Part shown: in pieces, positions 1 to 7,694 of the stretch
Position numbering within the stretch: position 1 is the first letter of the stretch
Layout of the letters: each line of letters begins with the position of its first letter
DNA from: Elusimicrobiota bacterium
GTDB taxonomy: Bacteria; Elusimicrobiota; Elusimicrobia; Elusimicrobiales; Elusimicrobiaceae
Direction of reading: 5' to 3'
Assembly (NCBI GenBank): GCA_023398295.1
Contig: JAEWSL010000039.1
Location: 1 to 19,516, forward strand
Length of the DNA: 19,516 nt
Notes under the pieces: model-generated
Database searches by the model: none
The model's input: the letters and a program-made list of their open reading frames with translations, nothing else
Told to the model about the DNA's origin: nothing
Translations under genes and position numbers: made by a program

Positions 1-320
1 AGCGTCCCCATATAAATTTTTTGAAAAAGCAAATCAACGGGCTGCGGCTTTGCGGGATTGCCCAAAAGCATGCATTGTTCCTCCAGGCTTTTTTGCAGCC
101 TGAAAGTGGTCAAAATAAAGAGGGCAAAGCGGTCCATAAGATTTTCATTAGGACGCAGACGCGAAAAGCTGGAGGCAGATTTTATCTGTTTTGCTTCCAA
201 GTCGGCAATGGCTTCCTGTTTGGGCGCGGGCATAAGCAGCCTGTAAAAAAACAGCATAAACGCCAAAGCGCCGAAGGCCGCTATAACATTAAGCAAAATC
301 AGGTAGATAGTTATCTTCAT
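1..320 (-). CDS. tadC: TadC-like Tad pilus inner-membrane platform protein (partial, cut by left edge)
   Basis: Only the first 106 codons are present; the gene runs off the left edge. It would form the Tad platform in the inner membrane together with TadB. Seen: an ATG at 320-318 overlapping the upstream tadB stop as ATGA, an N-terminal hydrophobic segment (about residues 4-29, from ITIYLILLNV onward) and a cytoplasmic stretch containing RLQKSLEEQCMLLGNP (about 74-89), like the start of the T2SSF region in TadB/TadC proteins ('L..AG.P......F'). The T2SSF domain itself would lie outside the window. The call rests on position after tadB and on this short N-terminus. Translational coupling to tadB is likely because of the 4-base overlap. 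Confidence 0.7.
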   Translation of the reverse strand, partial: MKITIYLILLNVIAAFGALAFMLFFYRLLMPAPKQEAIADLEAKQIKSASSFSRLRPNENLMDRFALFILTTFRLQKSLEEQCMLLGNPAKPQPVDLLFQKIYMGT

Positions 321-1927
321 ACTTTAATTTCCCCGAGCTTATGCACCGCTTTCATACCCACAAGCACCCAGAATATGCAGGCGACCAAAATAACAAAACC
401 CCAGAACTGGGAGTAAAAGTTTATCATCGTGCTGGGCTGAAACACAAATAAAACGCTTGTCATCAGCCACGGCATTATGCCGACTACGATTGCCTGTATC
501 CTCTGCTGGGCTGTCATGGCGTTAAGTTTTTCCTCAAGCTTGCTTTCTTCTCTGATGTTTTCAACAATACGCTCAAAAATCTTAGTCAAATTACCGCCGA
601 CCTGCCTTTGCAGAATAATCGCTTTTACCATATAAGAAAGCAGGCGGGATTCCACCCTGTCTTCCATGCCCTCCAAAGCTTTCTCAAAGGGCGTGCCAAG
701 GTTGTAATTCTTGACTACCAGGGAAAACTCCTCTGAAATAGGCGGACGCAAATCTCTTGAAACCATGTCAAACCCCTGCACTATATCCATGCCCGACTTA
801 AGAGAGTTTGACAGCAGTATAAGCGCGTCCATAAGCTGCTTATTTATTTTTTCCCCGCGGCGCACTTTGAAAATATTAAGCAAAATCCCAGGTATTTTTA
901 TACCCAGCCCCAAACCCGCCGTGAAAAATGTTAAAAATAAGACAAGCCCGAACATTCCCTCCGCCGCAAGACCAAAAGATATACCCGCAAAAGTAAAAAC
1001 CCCAACCGTGACAAAGACAAGATACCTGACATTTATGCTCAAAAACTGACGGGAGTAATCGTCCGCCCAATGCGCGCTTTTCTGCATATACCGCGACGCC
1101 GCCTGAGAAATCTCTTCCCCGCGCGAGCTCAAAAGACTGTATGTGAAAAACATAACTGCTATCATGCCCAAAAGCATAAGGGCCGCAAGCAATATCGGCG
1201 CGACCGTGCTTTTTTTATAAGCCCCCGGCATAAGCGGGGCCGCATTTGAAATTACATCGCCGTATAAACTGTTTGAAAGAACGGCTATCCCCAAAATTGA
1301 TTTCTTAAATTTTGAACGCCATACTTTGGGAGAACTTACGAAAGACTCTGAGGCGCTGTCCATCTCGTCTTTAATAAGTTCCAGCGTTGAGAGAAGCGCT
1401 CTGCCCCTGCCGTCCATACTCTCCCGTATGTTGTAATTTATAAGAGCCGGATTGGTATTAAGACGATCAAGCTCAATAAGATATCTGGTCCTTATGTTGC
1501 CGAGCTTTTCCATAATCTCCTGGGAGGAATAAATAGCTCCGTCGTTTATCTGCTCGGCCAGCGTAAGGATATCGTGGACGCGCGCTATCGCCCCGCGCCA
1601 GATTTCCGGTTCGCTTATATATTCTTTTTCCTCAGGATTTTCGCTCGGTATTTCCCACAAAACGCGCGCCTGCATTTTGGAGGTCAGCTCTTCCTGAAAC
1701 CACGCGGGCACCTGTATGGGTTTTGAAACCGAACCGCAGGCGTCGGGTATAAAAGCTTTTTGATTTTGCGGCTTTGCCGTATCAAAAAAGTTATAGATGG
1801 CGAAAAGTTTTTCTTTCGCGCAGGCAATCTTAAGGGTTTGCGTGTCATTAAATAAATTCTGCTGCCCGTAAGCGCAGAAAGTAAGCAAACCCGTTGCCAT
1901 AAACGAAATAAAAATTTTTTTAATCAT
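317..1927 (-). CDS. tadB: TadB-like T2SSF platform protein with an added exported N-terminal domain
   Basis: Predicted inner-membrane platform protein of the Tad pilus, the partner of TadC and of the TadA ATPase. Seen in the 536 residues: a signal-peptide-like start (1-21, MIKKIFISFMATGLLTFCAYG), a soluble, mainly helical region to about 240 with two Cys (C36, C64) that could form a disulfide, a membrane segment at about 243-267, two more at 302-322 and 325-348, then a T2SSF domain at about 365-490 (GTPFEKALEGMEDR, QRQVGGNLTKIFERI) and final membrane segments near 478-496 and 509-526. Ordinary TadB proteins are about 280-330 residues and lack the exported domain, so this is an unusual fusion. 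It begins 9 bases after tadZA and overlaps tadC by ATGA. The T2SSF call is firm; the role of the N-terminal domain is unknown. Confidence 0.87.
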   Translation of the reverse strand: MIKKIFISFMATGLLTFCAYGQQNLFNDTQTLKIACAKEKLFAIYNFFDTAKPQNQKAFIPDACGSVSKPIQVPAWFQEELTSKMQARVLWEIPSENPEEKEYISEPEIWRGAIARVHDILTLAEQINDGAIYSSQEIMEKLGNIRTRYLIELDRLNTNPALINYNIRESMDGRGRALLSTLELIKDEMDSASESFVSSPKVWRSKFKKSILGIAVLSNSLYGDVISNAAPLMPGAYKKSTVAPILLAALMLLGMIAVMFFTYSLLSSRGEEISQAASRYMQKSAHWADDYSRQFLSINVRYLVFVTVGVFTFAGISFGLAAEGMFGLVLFLTFFTAGLGLGIKIPGILLNIFKVRRGEKINKQLMDALILLSNSLKSGMDIVQGFDMVSRDLRPPISEEFSLVVKNYNLGTPFEKALEGMEDRVESRLLSYMVKAIILQRQVGGNLTKIFERIVENIREESKLEEKLNAMTAQQRIQAIVVGIMPWLMTSVLFVFQPSTMINFYSQFWGFVILVACIFWVLVGMKAVHKLGEIKV

Positions 1928-1936
1928 CTTGCCGAC

Positions 1937-4132
1937 CTATGCCCCCTGACGATTCTTGAAAGTTTCTTGGGAGACGTCTATGCCTTTAGCCTTAAATTCG
2001 TTGAAAAAGCCGGGCAAATCTCCCGTAGGGCCGAAAGCGCCTATAACCTTGCCGTCTTTATCAACGCCCGTTTGATTGTAACGGAATAAATCTTTGCTTT
2101 GTATAACGCCTTCTTTCTGCCCGCAGATCTCGGTCACATAGGTAACCTTTCTGGTGCCGTCTGAAAATCTTGAAAGCTGGACTATAACGTTAACGGCCGA
2201 AGATATCATCTCCCTTATAGCCCAAATAGGCAAATCCGCGCTGGCCATCATGCACATAGCCTCAAGACGCGTAAGCCCGTCACGCGGCGTATTGGCGTGT
2301 ATGGTGGCCAAAGAACCTTCGTGGCCCGTGTTCATAGCCTGCAACATGTCCAAAGCCTCCGGGCCGCGGCACTCGCCCACTACAATTCTGTCGGGTCTCA
2401 TGCGCAAACAGTTGATAACTAAGTCCTTAATCGTTATGGCGCCCTTGCCTTCAACGTTAGGCGGACGGCTTTCAAGCGATACCCAGTGCTCCTGCTGCAA
2501 TCTTAATTCCGCGGTGTCTTCCACCGTGACGATGCGTTCTTCGTGCGGAATGTAGCCCGAAAGCGCGTTCAAAAACGTGGTTTTACCGGTACCGGTACCG
2601 CCGCAGATAATAATGTTCTTGCGCAGCTTCACGCAGGATTCAAGAAAGTACATCGTCGCCTCGTCAATAGTGCCGAAGCGGTAATAATCTTCCGGCCCAA
2701 ACGGCTTCTGCGAAAAGCGTCTTATCGTCAAAGACGGGCCCGAAACAGCAAGCGGCGCAATAATGGCGTTTACGCGCGATCCGTCCCTTAAACGCGCGTC
2801 CACCAGCGGCACGCTTTCGTCTATACGCCTGCCCAGAGGGGCCACTATTCTTTTGATAACCTGTATGACCTGTTCGTTATTCCTGAATTTATATCTGGTC
2901 AAAGTCAATTTGCCTTTTTGCTCTATGAAAATCTTGTCGTAGGAATTGACCATGATTTCCGTAACGGAAGGGTCCCTCATCAAAGCCTCTAAAGGCCCTA
3001 AACCCAAAATTTCGTCCAACAGTTCGTTGATAAATCTTATCTTTTGATCGCGCGAGAGCTGAACGTTCGCTTTTTTGCGCAAAACGTCGTCAATAATAAC
3101 GGAAACGCGCTTTCGCGTCTGTTCGTTTTGGGTGCCCTCTTCGCTGATGACGATACGCTCCACCTCAAGGGTTTTAATTACATCTTTATGAACTTGCTGC
3201 TTCAGGTCGTCCCAGTAGGAAAGATCCCTGTCTAAAGAAGTGTCCGTATGATTTACCGCGCGAATGCCGTTTGAAAACGCGGCCGCTTCCCAAATATTTT
3301 TCGCAGCTGATACAAAGTCGCTGTCCGCGACGGCGGTAGTCCATGTCTTTTGTATCGGCGACGTTTCTTCAATAACCTTAATAATAGGTCTTAAGCCTTC
3401 CTGCACCCAGACGGAACTGCGGTTAACAAGTATCTCAATTTCCCTTTTATTTGAGGCTTCAAAAACACTCTCTTCCCATGTGAGATATACAATAGGCTCT
3501 CTGCCGAGTTTAATAAAAAAGTCGTTTACTTCTTCGTGATCAATAGCGCCTGGCAGGTTGTACTGGTTGCAGATTATATCAACCCTGTCTATCGGGAAAT
3601 GCATTTCCTTAAAATCGGTGAACATTGAAACGGCCGTGTTTAAGTGCGGGCGCGTGCAGTTGGTAACCCAAAAAACCTTATCGGCAATATCAAAAGCAAA
3701 AGATTCCATGGGAAAGCTGGAATCAACGTCTAAAAATATATCAAAAGTCTGCTGCAGACGCGACAGTATGGGCAGCAAAACTTTCGGAGATATCATAGAC
3801 ACCTCCTGACGCGTATTGCCAAGCGGCATAACGCCCACTCCCACCTGCGTCATTGAAACTTTGCCGCGCAAAAGCCCGCCCGCGACAGCTATAGCGCCTG
3901 ACCCCAGCGCCCTTACCAAATCGGTAACCGTAACGGGCTTTCTGATACCCAAATAAAAACCGTGCTCCTGTCTTGCAAGCGGATCCAGCGGAACTATAAG
4001 AACAGGCCTCTTTTGCGTTTCAGCCCATGCCACCGCCAAATTTAACACAAGGGTTGTCTTCCCCGCGCCTTCTTTGGGGCCCGTGAAAGCGATTACGCGG
4101 GGTATGCCTTGCGATGTTTGCGTTTCTTGCAT
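1937..4132 (-). CDS. tadA: Fused TadZ/CpaE-like and TadA/CpaF ATPase
   Basis: A single 731-residue protein joins two Tad ATPases normally made by separate genes. The N-terminal part (about 10-270) is a MinD/ParA-like TadZ/CpaE domain with a deviant Walker A, GPKEGAGKTT at 18-27 (K20 would be the signature lysine, K25 the P-loop lysine). No receiver-like domain precedes it. A linker (about 270-320) leads to a full TadA/CpaF secretion ATPase that powers pilus assembly: Walker A GGTGTGKTT at 511-519, Asp box VEDTAEL near 537-543, Walker B region RIVVGECRGPEA near 582-593, His box GSLATIHAN near 606-614. The reading frame is continuous with no stop between the halves. It lies 3 bases after the secretin gene. 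In known Tad systems TadZ marks the pole or assembly site and TadA is the motor, so the fusion would tether motor to localiser. Function is confident; the consequence of fusion is inference. Confidence 0.94.
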   Translation of the reverse strand: MQETQTSQGIPRVIAFTGPKEGAGKTTLVLNLAVAWAETQKRPVLIVPLDPLARQEHGFYLGIRKPVTVTDLVRALGSGAIAVAGGLLRGKVSMTQVGVGVMPLGNTRQEVSMISPKVLLPILSRLQQTFDIFLDVDSSFPMESFAFDIADKVFWVTNCTRPHLNTAVSMFTDFKEMHFPIDRVDIICNQYNLPGAIDHEEVNDFFIKLGREPIVYLTWEESVFEASNKREIEILVNRSSVWVQEGLRPIIKVIEETSPIQKTWTTAVADSDFVSAAKNIWEAAAFSNGIRAVNHTDTSLDRDLSYWDDLKQQVHKDVIKTLEVERIVISEEGTQNEQTRKRVSVIIDDVLRKKANVQLSRDQKIRFINELLDEILGLGPLEALMRDPSVTEIMVNSYDKIFIEQKGKLTLTRYKFRNNEQVIQVIKRIVAPLGRRIDESVPLVDARLRDGSRVNAIIAPLAVSGPSLTIRRFSQKPFGPEDYYRFGTIDEATMYFLESCVKLRKNIIICGGTGTGKTTFLNALSGYIPHEERIVTVEDTAELRLQQEHWVSLESRPPNVEGKGAITIKDLVINCLRMRPDRIVVGECRGPEALDMLQAMNTGHEGSLATIHANTPRDGLTRLEAMCMMASADLPIWAIREMISSAVNVIVQLSRFSDGTRKVTYVTEICGQKEGVIQSKDLFRYNQTGVDKDGKVIGAFGPTGDLPGFFNEFKAKGIDVSQETFKNRQGA

Positions 4133-4135
4133 AAT

Positions 4136-4882
4136 TTACTCCACGATTTCAACTGTGATAAACAGGAATAAAGAGCGTTGCTCTTCCGTAATTTCCTTGG
4201 TCCTAAATAATAAACCTATTAAAGGTATTTTGCCTAATATCGGCACTCTGTCTTCCGCGACGGAGCGCGAACTGCTTTTCAGCCCGCCTATTACCAAAGT
4301 TTCCCCGCTGTTTAACTCCACCTCAGACCTTAAAAAACGTTTTGTAAGCGAAGGCACTGAAGTGCCGTTTATCACAATAGGCTTTGAGTAGTCGGGGTTG
4401 GAAAGCTCTATTTCCATCTGAACAATGATAATTTTATCGCGCTCGGGAATAATAGTAGGCATAACGTCAAGCTTAACGCCGTAGTCCTTAAACTCCACGC
4501 CGGCAACCTGGTTTTCCACCTTAGGGTAAGGTATGGAACCGCCCGCCGAAAAATTTGCGCTCGTATTGGAACGCGCTATTACTTTGGGGTTTGAAAGTAT
4601 CTGCGCTTTGCCCTCCGTTTCCATCAGTTTAAGACGCGTTTCAAGGAGGGATTTCCTCTCAAACTCGCCTATGGAAAAAATACCGGGAATTTCCGACTCG
4701 CTGAAGTCCAAATACTGGTTCCAAGAAAACCCTTTGGACGTTGAAAGCGAACCGCTTATTTCCACTATGTCGGCGCTGACCGACACTAAATCAGTCTTTT
4801 TAGCCGCGTCGGCGCACAAGGGCAGGGCTAAGGCGGCTAAAGTAAGAATCAAACCTTTGGAAAGAATTTTGTTATTTTTCAT
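4136..4882 (-). CDS. rcpA: Short Tad-type outer-membrane secretin (RcpA/CpaC-like)
   Basis: Predicted outer-membrane secretin through which the Tad pilus leaves the cell. Seen: signal peptide 1-26 (hydrophobic core LILTLAALALPLCADA), then a region that goes almost straight into the secretin domain (about 78-248) with RLKLMETEGKAQILSNPKV, LNSGETLVIGGL and the diagnostic VPILGKIPLIGLLF at 213-226, ending LFLFITVEIVE. At 248 residues it is about half the usual CpaC/RcpA length: the long N-terminal part with BON and N-domains is missing or reduced to about 50 residues. The start ATG is preceded by CAGGA at suitable spacing, and the upstream gene ends 35 bases away, so a missed upstream extension in this frame is unlikely. 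No pilotin or extra N-domain gene is recognised nearby. Confidence 0.9.
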   Translation of the reverse strand: MKNNKILSKGLILTLAALALPLCADAAKKTDLVSVSADIVEISGSLSTSKGFSWNQYLDFSESEIPGIFSIGEFERKSLLETRLKLMETEGKAQILSNPKVIARSNTSANFSAGGSIPYPKVENQVAGVEFKDYGVKLDVMPTIIPERDKIIIVQMEIELSNPDYSKPIVINGTSVPSLTKRFLRSEVELNSGETLVIGGLKSSSRSVAEDRVPILGKIPLIGLLFRTKEITEEQRSLFLFITVEIVE

Positions 4883-4917
4883 TTGTTAATTCCTGTTTAT
4901 AATTTTGAAAATCTCCG

Positions 4918-5673
4918 TTACTTAAACAACCTTGAAAAACTTGCCACGTCAAGCTGATGACGTTTGCCGTCTCCTGCGGATCTTACTATTACCGTAATTT
5001 CTCCTTCTTCTCTGGCCAAGGCCAAATATTGCGCTTCAATAGGACTTAAAGACAAGCTTAAAACGGACCTGTCGGTAAAAGCGGCGTTATTTGCTTCTCT
5101 GTCGGCGGCATTGGCTCTTGCGGCCGAATCCATACCCTGCCCTAAGTTTGAGCCTACGCCCAGAACCTGTATGTTTTGCAGTATGGTGGCCGTCATTCTT
5201 TCTTTACCGCCGGTTTTTAAGAGAGCCTCAAAAGTAAGCAGTATATCCACCTTATCGCCCGGTTTAATTAAGCTTGAAATGCTGTTGTCAATAGGCAAAA
5301 TAAACGCCCTGAAAGTAGGCTGCACTTTAAGACTGATGCCCGCTTCGGGACTGAGGCTCGTTATGGCCGATTTCGTTATCTGATTGCCTTTTGCGATATT
5401 TACCTTCGTAACTAAATTTTCAATTTCGGATATATTTGCCCCCTTGGAAAGAACGTAAGCGTCCTTCTGTATAAACGCTAAGGGGATTTCCTCCGTCCTG
5501 ATGTTGGCGCGCGCTATCTGGCGGCCTTCGGGCAAATCAACAGCGGCCACGGCCACGCGTTCCATTTTATTTGCGTCGCGCAGCCTGCCCTGCGCCATAT
5601 TCAAAACCAGCCAGTACATAAGACCGGCTACCACCGCAAAAATAATCGGTATCACGAAATTCTTTTTATTCAT
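4918..5673 (-). CDS. cpaB: CpaB/RcpC-like Tad pilus assembly protein
   Basis: Periplasmic Tad assembly protein thought to work with the secretin. The 251 residues show one N-terminal membrane anchor or signal (about 7-26), a SAF domain at about 38-107 (ERVAVAAVDLPEGRQIARANI) and an RcpC/CpaB domain from about 118 (AFILPIDNSISSLIKPGDKVDILLT style core, including KPGDKVDILL), followed by a strand-rich tail ending RHQLDVASFSRLFK. Length matches the family. The start has a strong Shine-Dalgarno (AAAGGAGAT) just upstream. It lies between tadE and the secretin gene, the usual neighbourhood. Nothing looks broken. Confidence 0.92.
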   Translation of the reverse strand: MNKKNFVIPIIFAVVAGLMYWLVLNMAQGRLRDANKMERVAVAAVDLPEGRQIARANIRTEEIPLAFIQKDAYVLSKGANISEIENLVTKVNIAKGNQITKSAITSLSPEAGISLKVQPTFRAFILPIDNSISSLIKPGDKVDILLTFEALLKTGGKERMTATILQNIQVLGVGSNLGQGMDSAARANAADREANNAAFTDRSVLSLSLSPIEAQYLALAREEGEITVIVRSAGDGKRHQLDVASFSRLFK

Positions 5674-5694
5674 CGTAAATCTCCTTTCAGTATC

Positions 5695-5711
5695 GGCCGC
5701 AATAAACGGCC
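5695..5711 (-). other. Intercistronic hairpin before cpaB
   Basis: A 5-bp GC stem (GGCCG / CGGCC) with a 7-base loop lies in the 79-base gap between tadE and cpaB, shortly before the cpaB ribosome binding site. No U-run follows on the minus strand, so it is not a standard terminator. It could be an RNA processing or stability element. Short stem, so chance is possible. Confidence 0.25.
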
Positions 5712-5752
5712 TTAAGTAAAAATAACTTCAAATCTTTTGCGCAAAACGCGCT

Positions 5753-6223
5753 TTAGTTTATAAGAGGACGCTCCACGGGCATGCGCACCGCCGCTTTTAT
5801 CCTCTTTATACCGAGCCTTTTTGGCTCGTCTGCAAATACATAACTGGTAAGAGGAAACAATAAATCTATCCTGTATACCAGCGTTACTATCAAATCTTCG
5901 TTTATATGCGTTCTTACCTGCGGGTCCGTACTCGTTTCCTTCAACACCGCAGAGAACTGCATAAGCTCGGCTTTGCGAAAGCCAAACATATTTTCCAAAG
6001 CTTCCTTCATTTTTGACTGCACGCGGCCCGAATCCGTGCCGCCGCTCGGCTTTTTTACGCCGACCATAGAGCCTACTCTTGCAAGTTCATAAGAAGCGTG
6101 ATGGGCAATTATCGTATGATAGGCAATGTTGCCGAGTTCCAATATGACAAAAATTATCATCATCAAAACCGGCAAAATCAATAATAGCTCAATTACCGTT
6201 TGCCCATCACTTTTCTTAATCAT
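5753..6223 (-). CDS. tadE: TadE-like pseudopilin
   Basis: Minor pilin-like protein of the Tad pilus. With the ATG at 6223 it is 156 residues; a TTG two codons upstream (6229) is a possible alternative start, and I prefer the ATG because no better Shine-Dalgarno favours the TTG. Seen: leader MIKKSDG followed by QTVIEL, so a class III cleavage between G7 and Q8 with Glu at +5, then a hydrophobic helix (LLLILPVLMMIIFVILELGN) and the TadE pattern AYHTIIAHHASYELARVG. The rest is a soluble domain with predicted strands. It follows the two flp-like genes, so all three share a probable prepilin peptidase, which is not in this window. A TadF or TadG partner is not visible. Confidence 0.87.
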   Translation of the reverse strand: MIKKSDGQTVIELLLILPVLMMIIFVILELGNIAYHTIIAHHASYELARVGSMVGVKKPSGGTDSGRVQSKMKEALENMFGFRKAELMQFSAVLKETSTDPQVRTHINEDLIVTLVYRIDLLFPLTSYVFADEPKRLGIKRIKAAVRMPVERPLIN

Positions 6224-6233
6224 TTTCAAATAT

Positions 6234-6248
6234 CGGCTTAAACAGCCG
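6234..6248 (-). other. Intercistronic hairpin after flp1
   Basis: A 5-bp stem (CGGCT / AGCCG) with a 5-base loop sits in the short gap between the first Flp pilin gene and tadE. There is no clear U-tract. Such a hairpin after a pilin gene could protect the pilin mRNA from 3' decay and raise pilin yield over the downstream assembly genes; this is inference from position only. Confidence 0.27.
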
Positions 6249-6253
6249 CGCGA

Positions 6254-6463
6254 CTATACATTGTCCGCGTTGCCGCTGATTTTGGCCTTGATGGTTTCAA
6301 ACAGCTCAGGCATATAAGCTTTAACAAGCGCGCCTACGGCAAACACCACGCCCACGATAACCAAAAGCATCAGCATATACTCAACCGTATTTTGCCCTTT
6401 TTTATTTTTTACGGCTTGGCAAGCCTTAAAAAAGGCCAAATGTATTTTTGCTACTGTGTTCAT
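6254..6463 (-). CDS. flp: Flp-type Tad prepilin 1
   Basis: A 69-residue prepilin, probably the main Tad pilus subunit or one of two. It has a 23-residue basic leader ending KNKKG, then QNTVEY, matching the Flp motif G/xxxxEY (cleavage after G23, Glu at +5, Tyr at +6), then a hydrophobic helix (MLMLLVIVGVVFAVGALVKAY) and a short tail ending ISGNADNV. The mature protein would be about 46 residues, typical of Flp pilins. A strong Shine-Dalgarno (CGGAGGA) precedes the ATG. It lies 30 bases after the second small prepilin gene, with which it shares a 20-base identical stretch in the leader region. Confidence 0.9.
   Translation of the reverse strand: MNTVAKIHLAFFKACQAVKNKKGQNTVEYMLMLLVIVGVVFAVGALVKAYMPELFETIKAKISGNADNV
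6393..6412 (-). repeat. 20-base direct repeat, copy in flp1 leader
   Basis: Identical over 20 bases to 6645-6664 in the next pilin gene, in the same orientation. It encodes the leader segment VKNKKGQ around the cleavage site and contains two runs of six A on the coding strand. Likely a trace of pilin duplication or of strong leader conservation. Confidence 0.8.
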
Positions 6464-6493
6464 ATACTATCCTCCGTAATTTGTCAAAACTTT

Positions 6494-6676
6494 TTACTCC
6501 ATCGTCATATCCAATTCGTAAACAGAGAGTATTACTTTTGCCCCCTGCTCAAATTGCTTAGGCACCAGCCAGCTGTACGCCTGATAAAAAATTATAAAGG
6601 CTACAAACAAGGCCGCCGTGGTAAGCACGTATTCTACGACCGCCTGCCCTTTTTTATTTTTTACCGCAGCTTTCAT
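6494..6676 (-). CDS. Flp-type Tad prepilin 2
   Basis: A 60-residue second small prepilin. Leader MKAAVKNKKG (10 residues), then QAVVEY, so cleavage after G10 with Glu at +5 and Tyr at +6, followed by a hydrophobic helix (VLTTAALFVAFIIFYQAYSW) and an acidic tail ending YELDMTME. The mature form would be about 50 residues. Leader differs from that of the next gene: it is much shorter, but the KNKKGQ core is the same. A strong Shine-Dalgarno (GCGGAGGCGG) precedes it. Whether it is a second major pilin or a minor one that caps or starts the fibre cannot be told from sequence. Confidence 0.88.
   Translation of the reverse strand: MKAAVKNKKGQAVVEYVLTTAALFVAFIIFYQAYSWLVPKQFEQGAKVILSVYELDMTME
6645..6664 (-). 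repeat. 20-base direct repeat, copy in flp2 leader
   Basis: Second copy of the repeat at 6393-6412, covering the codons for VKNKKGQ at the prepilin cleavage site. The bases on either side of the repeat diverge. Confidence 0.8.
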
Positions 6677-6695
6677 AGCCGCCTCCGCAATTTAC

Positions 6696-7676
6696 TTAAA
6701 ACTGCAATCTTACGGCAATCTGATGCGCCGTGCCTAAAGCGCCCGAAGGCCTCATCGCGTAATCAAGCCCTACGCCGTAGCCAAACACTTCGTTGCTGTA
6801 AAAACCGAAACCCAAACTGATTTTAGAAGTATTTTCAAGGCCGATTTTCTCCGACAAATCGCCGTCCTCGCCGTAGCCCGTGTTCTCGCGGTTATAATAG
6901 CCCACTCTTAAGTCAAAAGAGGCGACTTGTACGATTTCCTCCGGCATATGTATCGCAAGACCGACGCCGTAGCGTGTTTTATCGTCCACGTAATCTTCTA
7001 TTTCGCCGGCCAAAGTAAAGTATTTGGTATTAAAAGCGACGCCGCCTTTTACCGCTGTGGGCACATCTTCCTTATCGCCTAAGTTTTGCCCCATAAGGCC
7101 CAGCATAACCTTATTATTAAACAGCCTGAGTTTTGCGCCTAAGTCAAAAGAAGCGTTTACATGCCTTACGTCAAAGTTATTTTCGTTTATATACCTTGCC
7201 GTCGCGCCAAGATCCAAAATGCTAAAGAACGTTCTTGCAACGCTGACCGTAGCCACAAAATCCTGCATAACGTCGCCTGTGTAATCGTAGGGAATGCCCC
7301 ACTCGTTTCTAAAATCAACATCTCTTAATCTTAAGTAGCGCAAAGTGCCGCCGACAACCGTTTTGCCTATCGGCTGGAGATAACCTATGGCGCTATCGCC
7401 CACGCCCTCAAACCACTGCTGGTGCGAAACCTGCACTTCTCTGGTGGTGGAGGTGGCAATACCGGCCGGGTTCCAAAATAAAGCCTGCGTGCCGTAGGAT
7501 AAAGCCGTAAAAGCGTTGCCCATAGCCTGCGCCTCTGGCGCGCCGGTGTCAAGCTTCAAGAACGCCCCCGCGCTTGTACCCGCGCTTTCGCTTATATCGC
7601 TTGCGTTAGCGGCGCTTAAGCACACTAAAAGCGTTGCAATTACCGTTAAAACTTTGACTGTTCTTTTATTTTTCAT
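6696..7676 (-). CDS. PorV/PorQ-family outer-membrane beta-barrel protein
   Basis: Predicted outer-membrane barrel of 326 residues. Seen: signal peptide 1-25 (VLTVIATLLVCLSAANA), then the PorV/PorQ opening motif GAFLKLDTGAPEAQAMG and ALFWNPAGIA (about 37-74), alternating hydrophobic strands through the body, and a C-terminal strand ending QIAVRLQF, with the terminal Phe expected for BAM-dependent insertion. In Bacteroidota PorV is the shuttle that carries type IX secretion (T9SS) cargo; in other phyla members of this family have no fixed role. It lies 18 bases after the giant FlgD/T9SS-like gene and directly before the pilin genes, so it may handle that protein. Family is well supported; role in a Tad locus is inference. 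Confidence 0.87.
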   Translation of the reverse strand: MKNKRTVKVLTVIATLLVCLSAANASDISESAGTSAGAFLKLDTGAPEAQAMGNAFTALSYGTQALFWNPAGIATSTTREVQVSHQQWFEGVGDSAIGYLQPIGKTVVGGTLRYLRLRDVDFRNEWGIPYDYTGDVMQDFVATVSVARTFFSILDLGATARYINENNFDVRHVNASFDLGAKLRLFNNKVMLGLMGQNLGDKEDVPTAVKGGVAFNTKYFTLAGEIEDYVDDKTRYGVGLAIHMPEEIVQVASFDLRVGYYNRENTGYGEDGDLSEKIGLENTSKISLGFGFYSNEVFGYGVGLDYAMRPSGALGTAHQIAVRLQF

Positions 7677-7694
7677 AAACTTAAATATCCGCCT

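Noticed and set aside
6393..6412. A AAA AAG type slippery site for programmed -1 frameshifting in the pilin leader
   Set aside because: The reading phase is AAA AAA GGG, not the A AAA AAG phase required, and no alternative frame product of interest follows.
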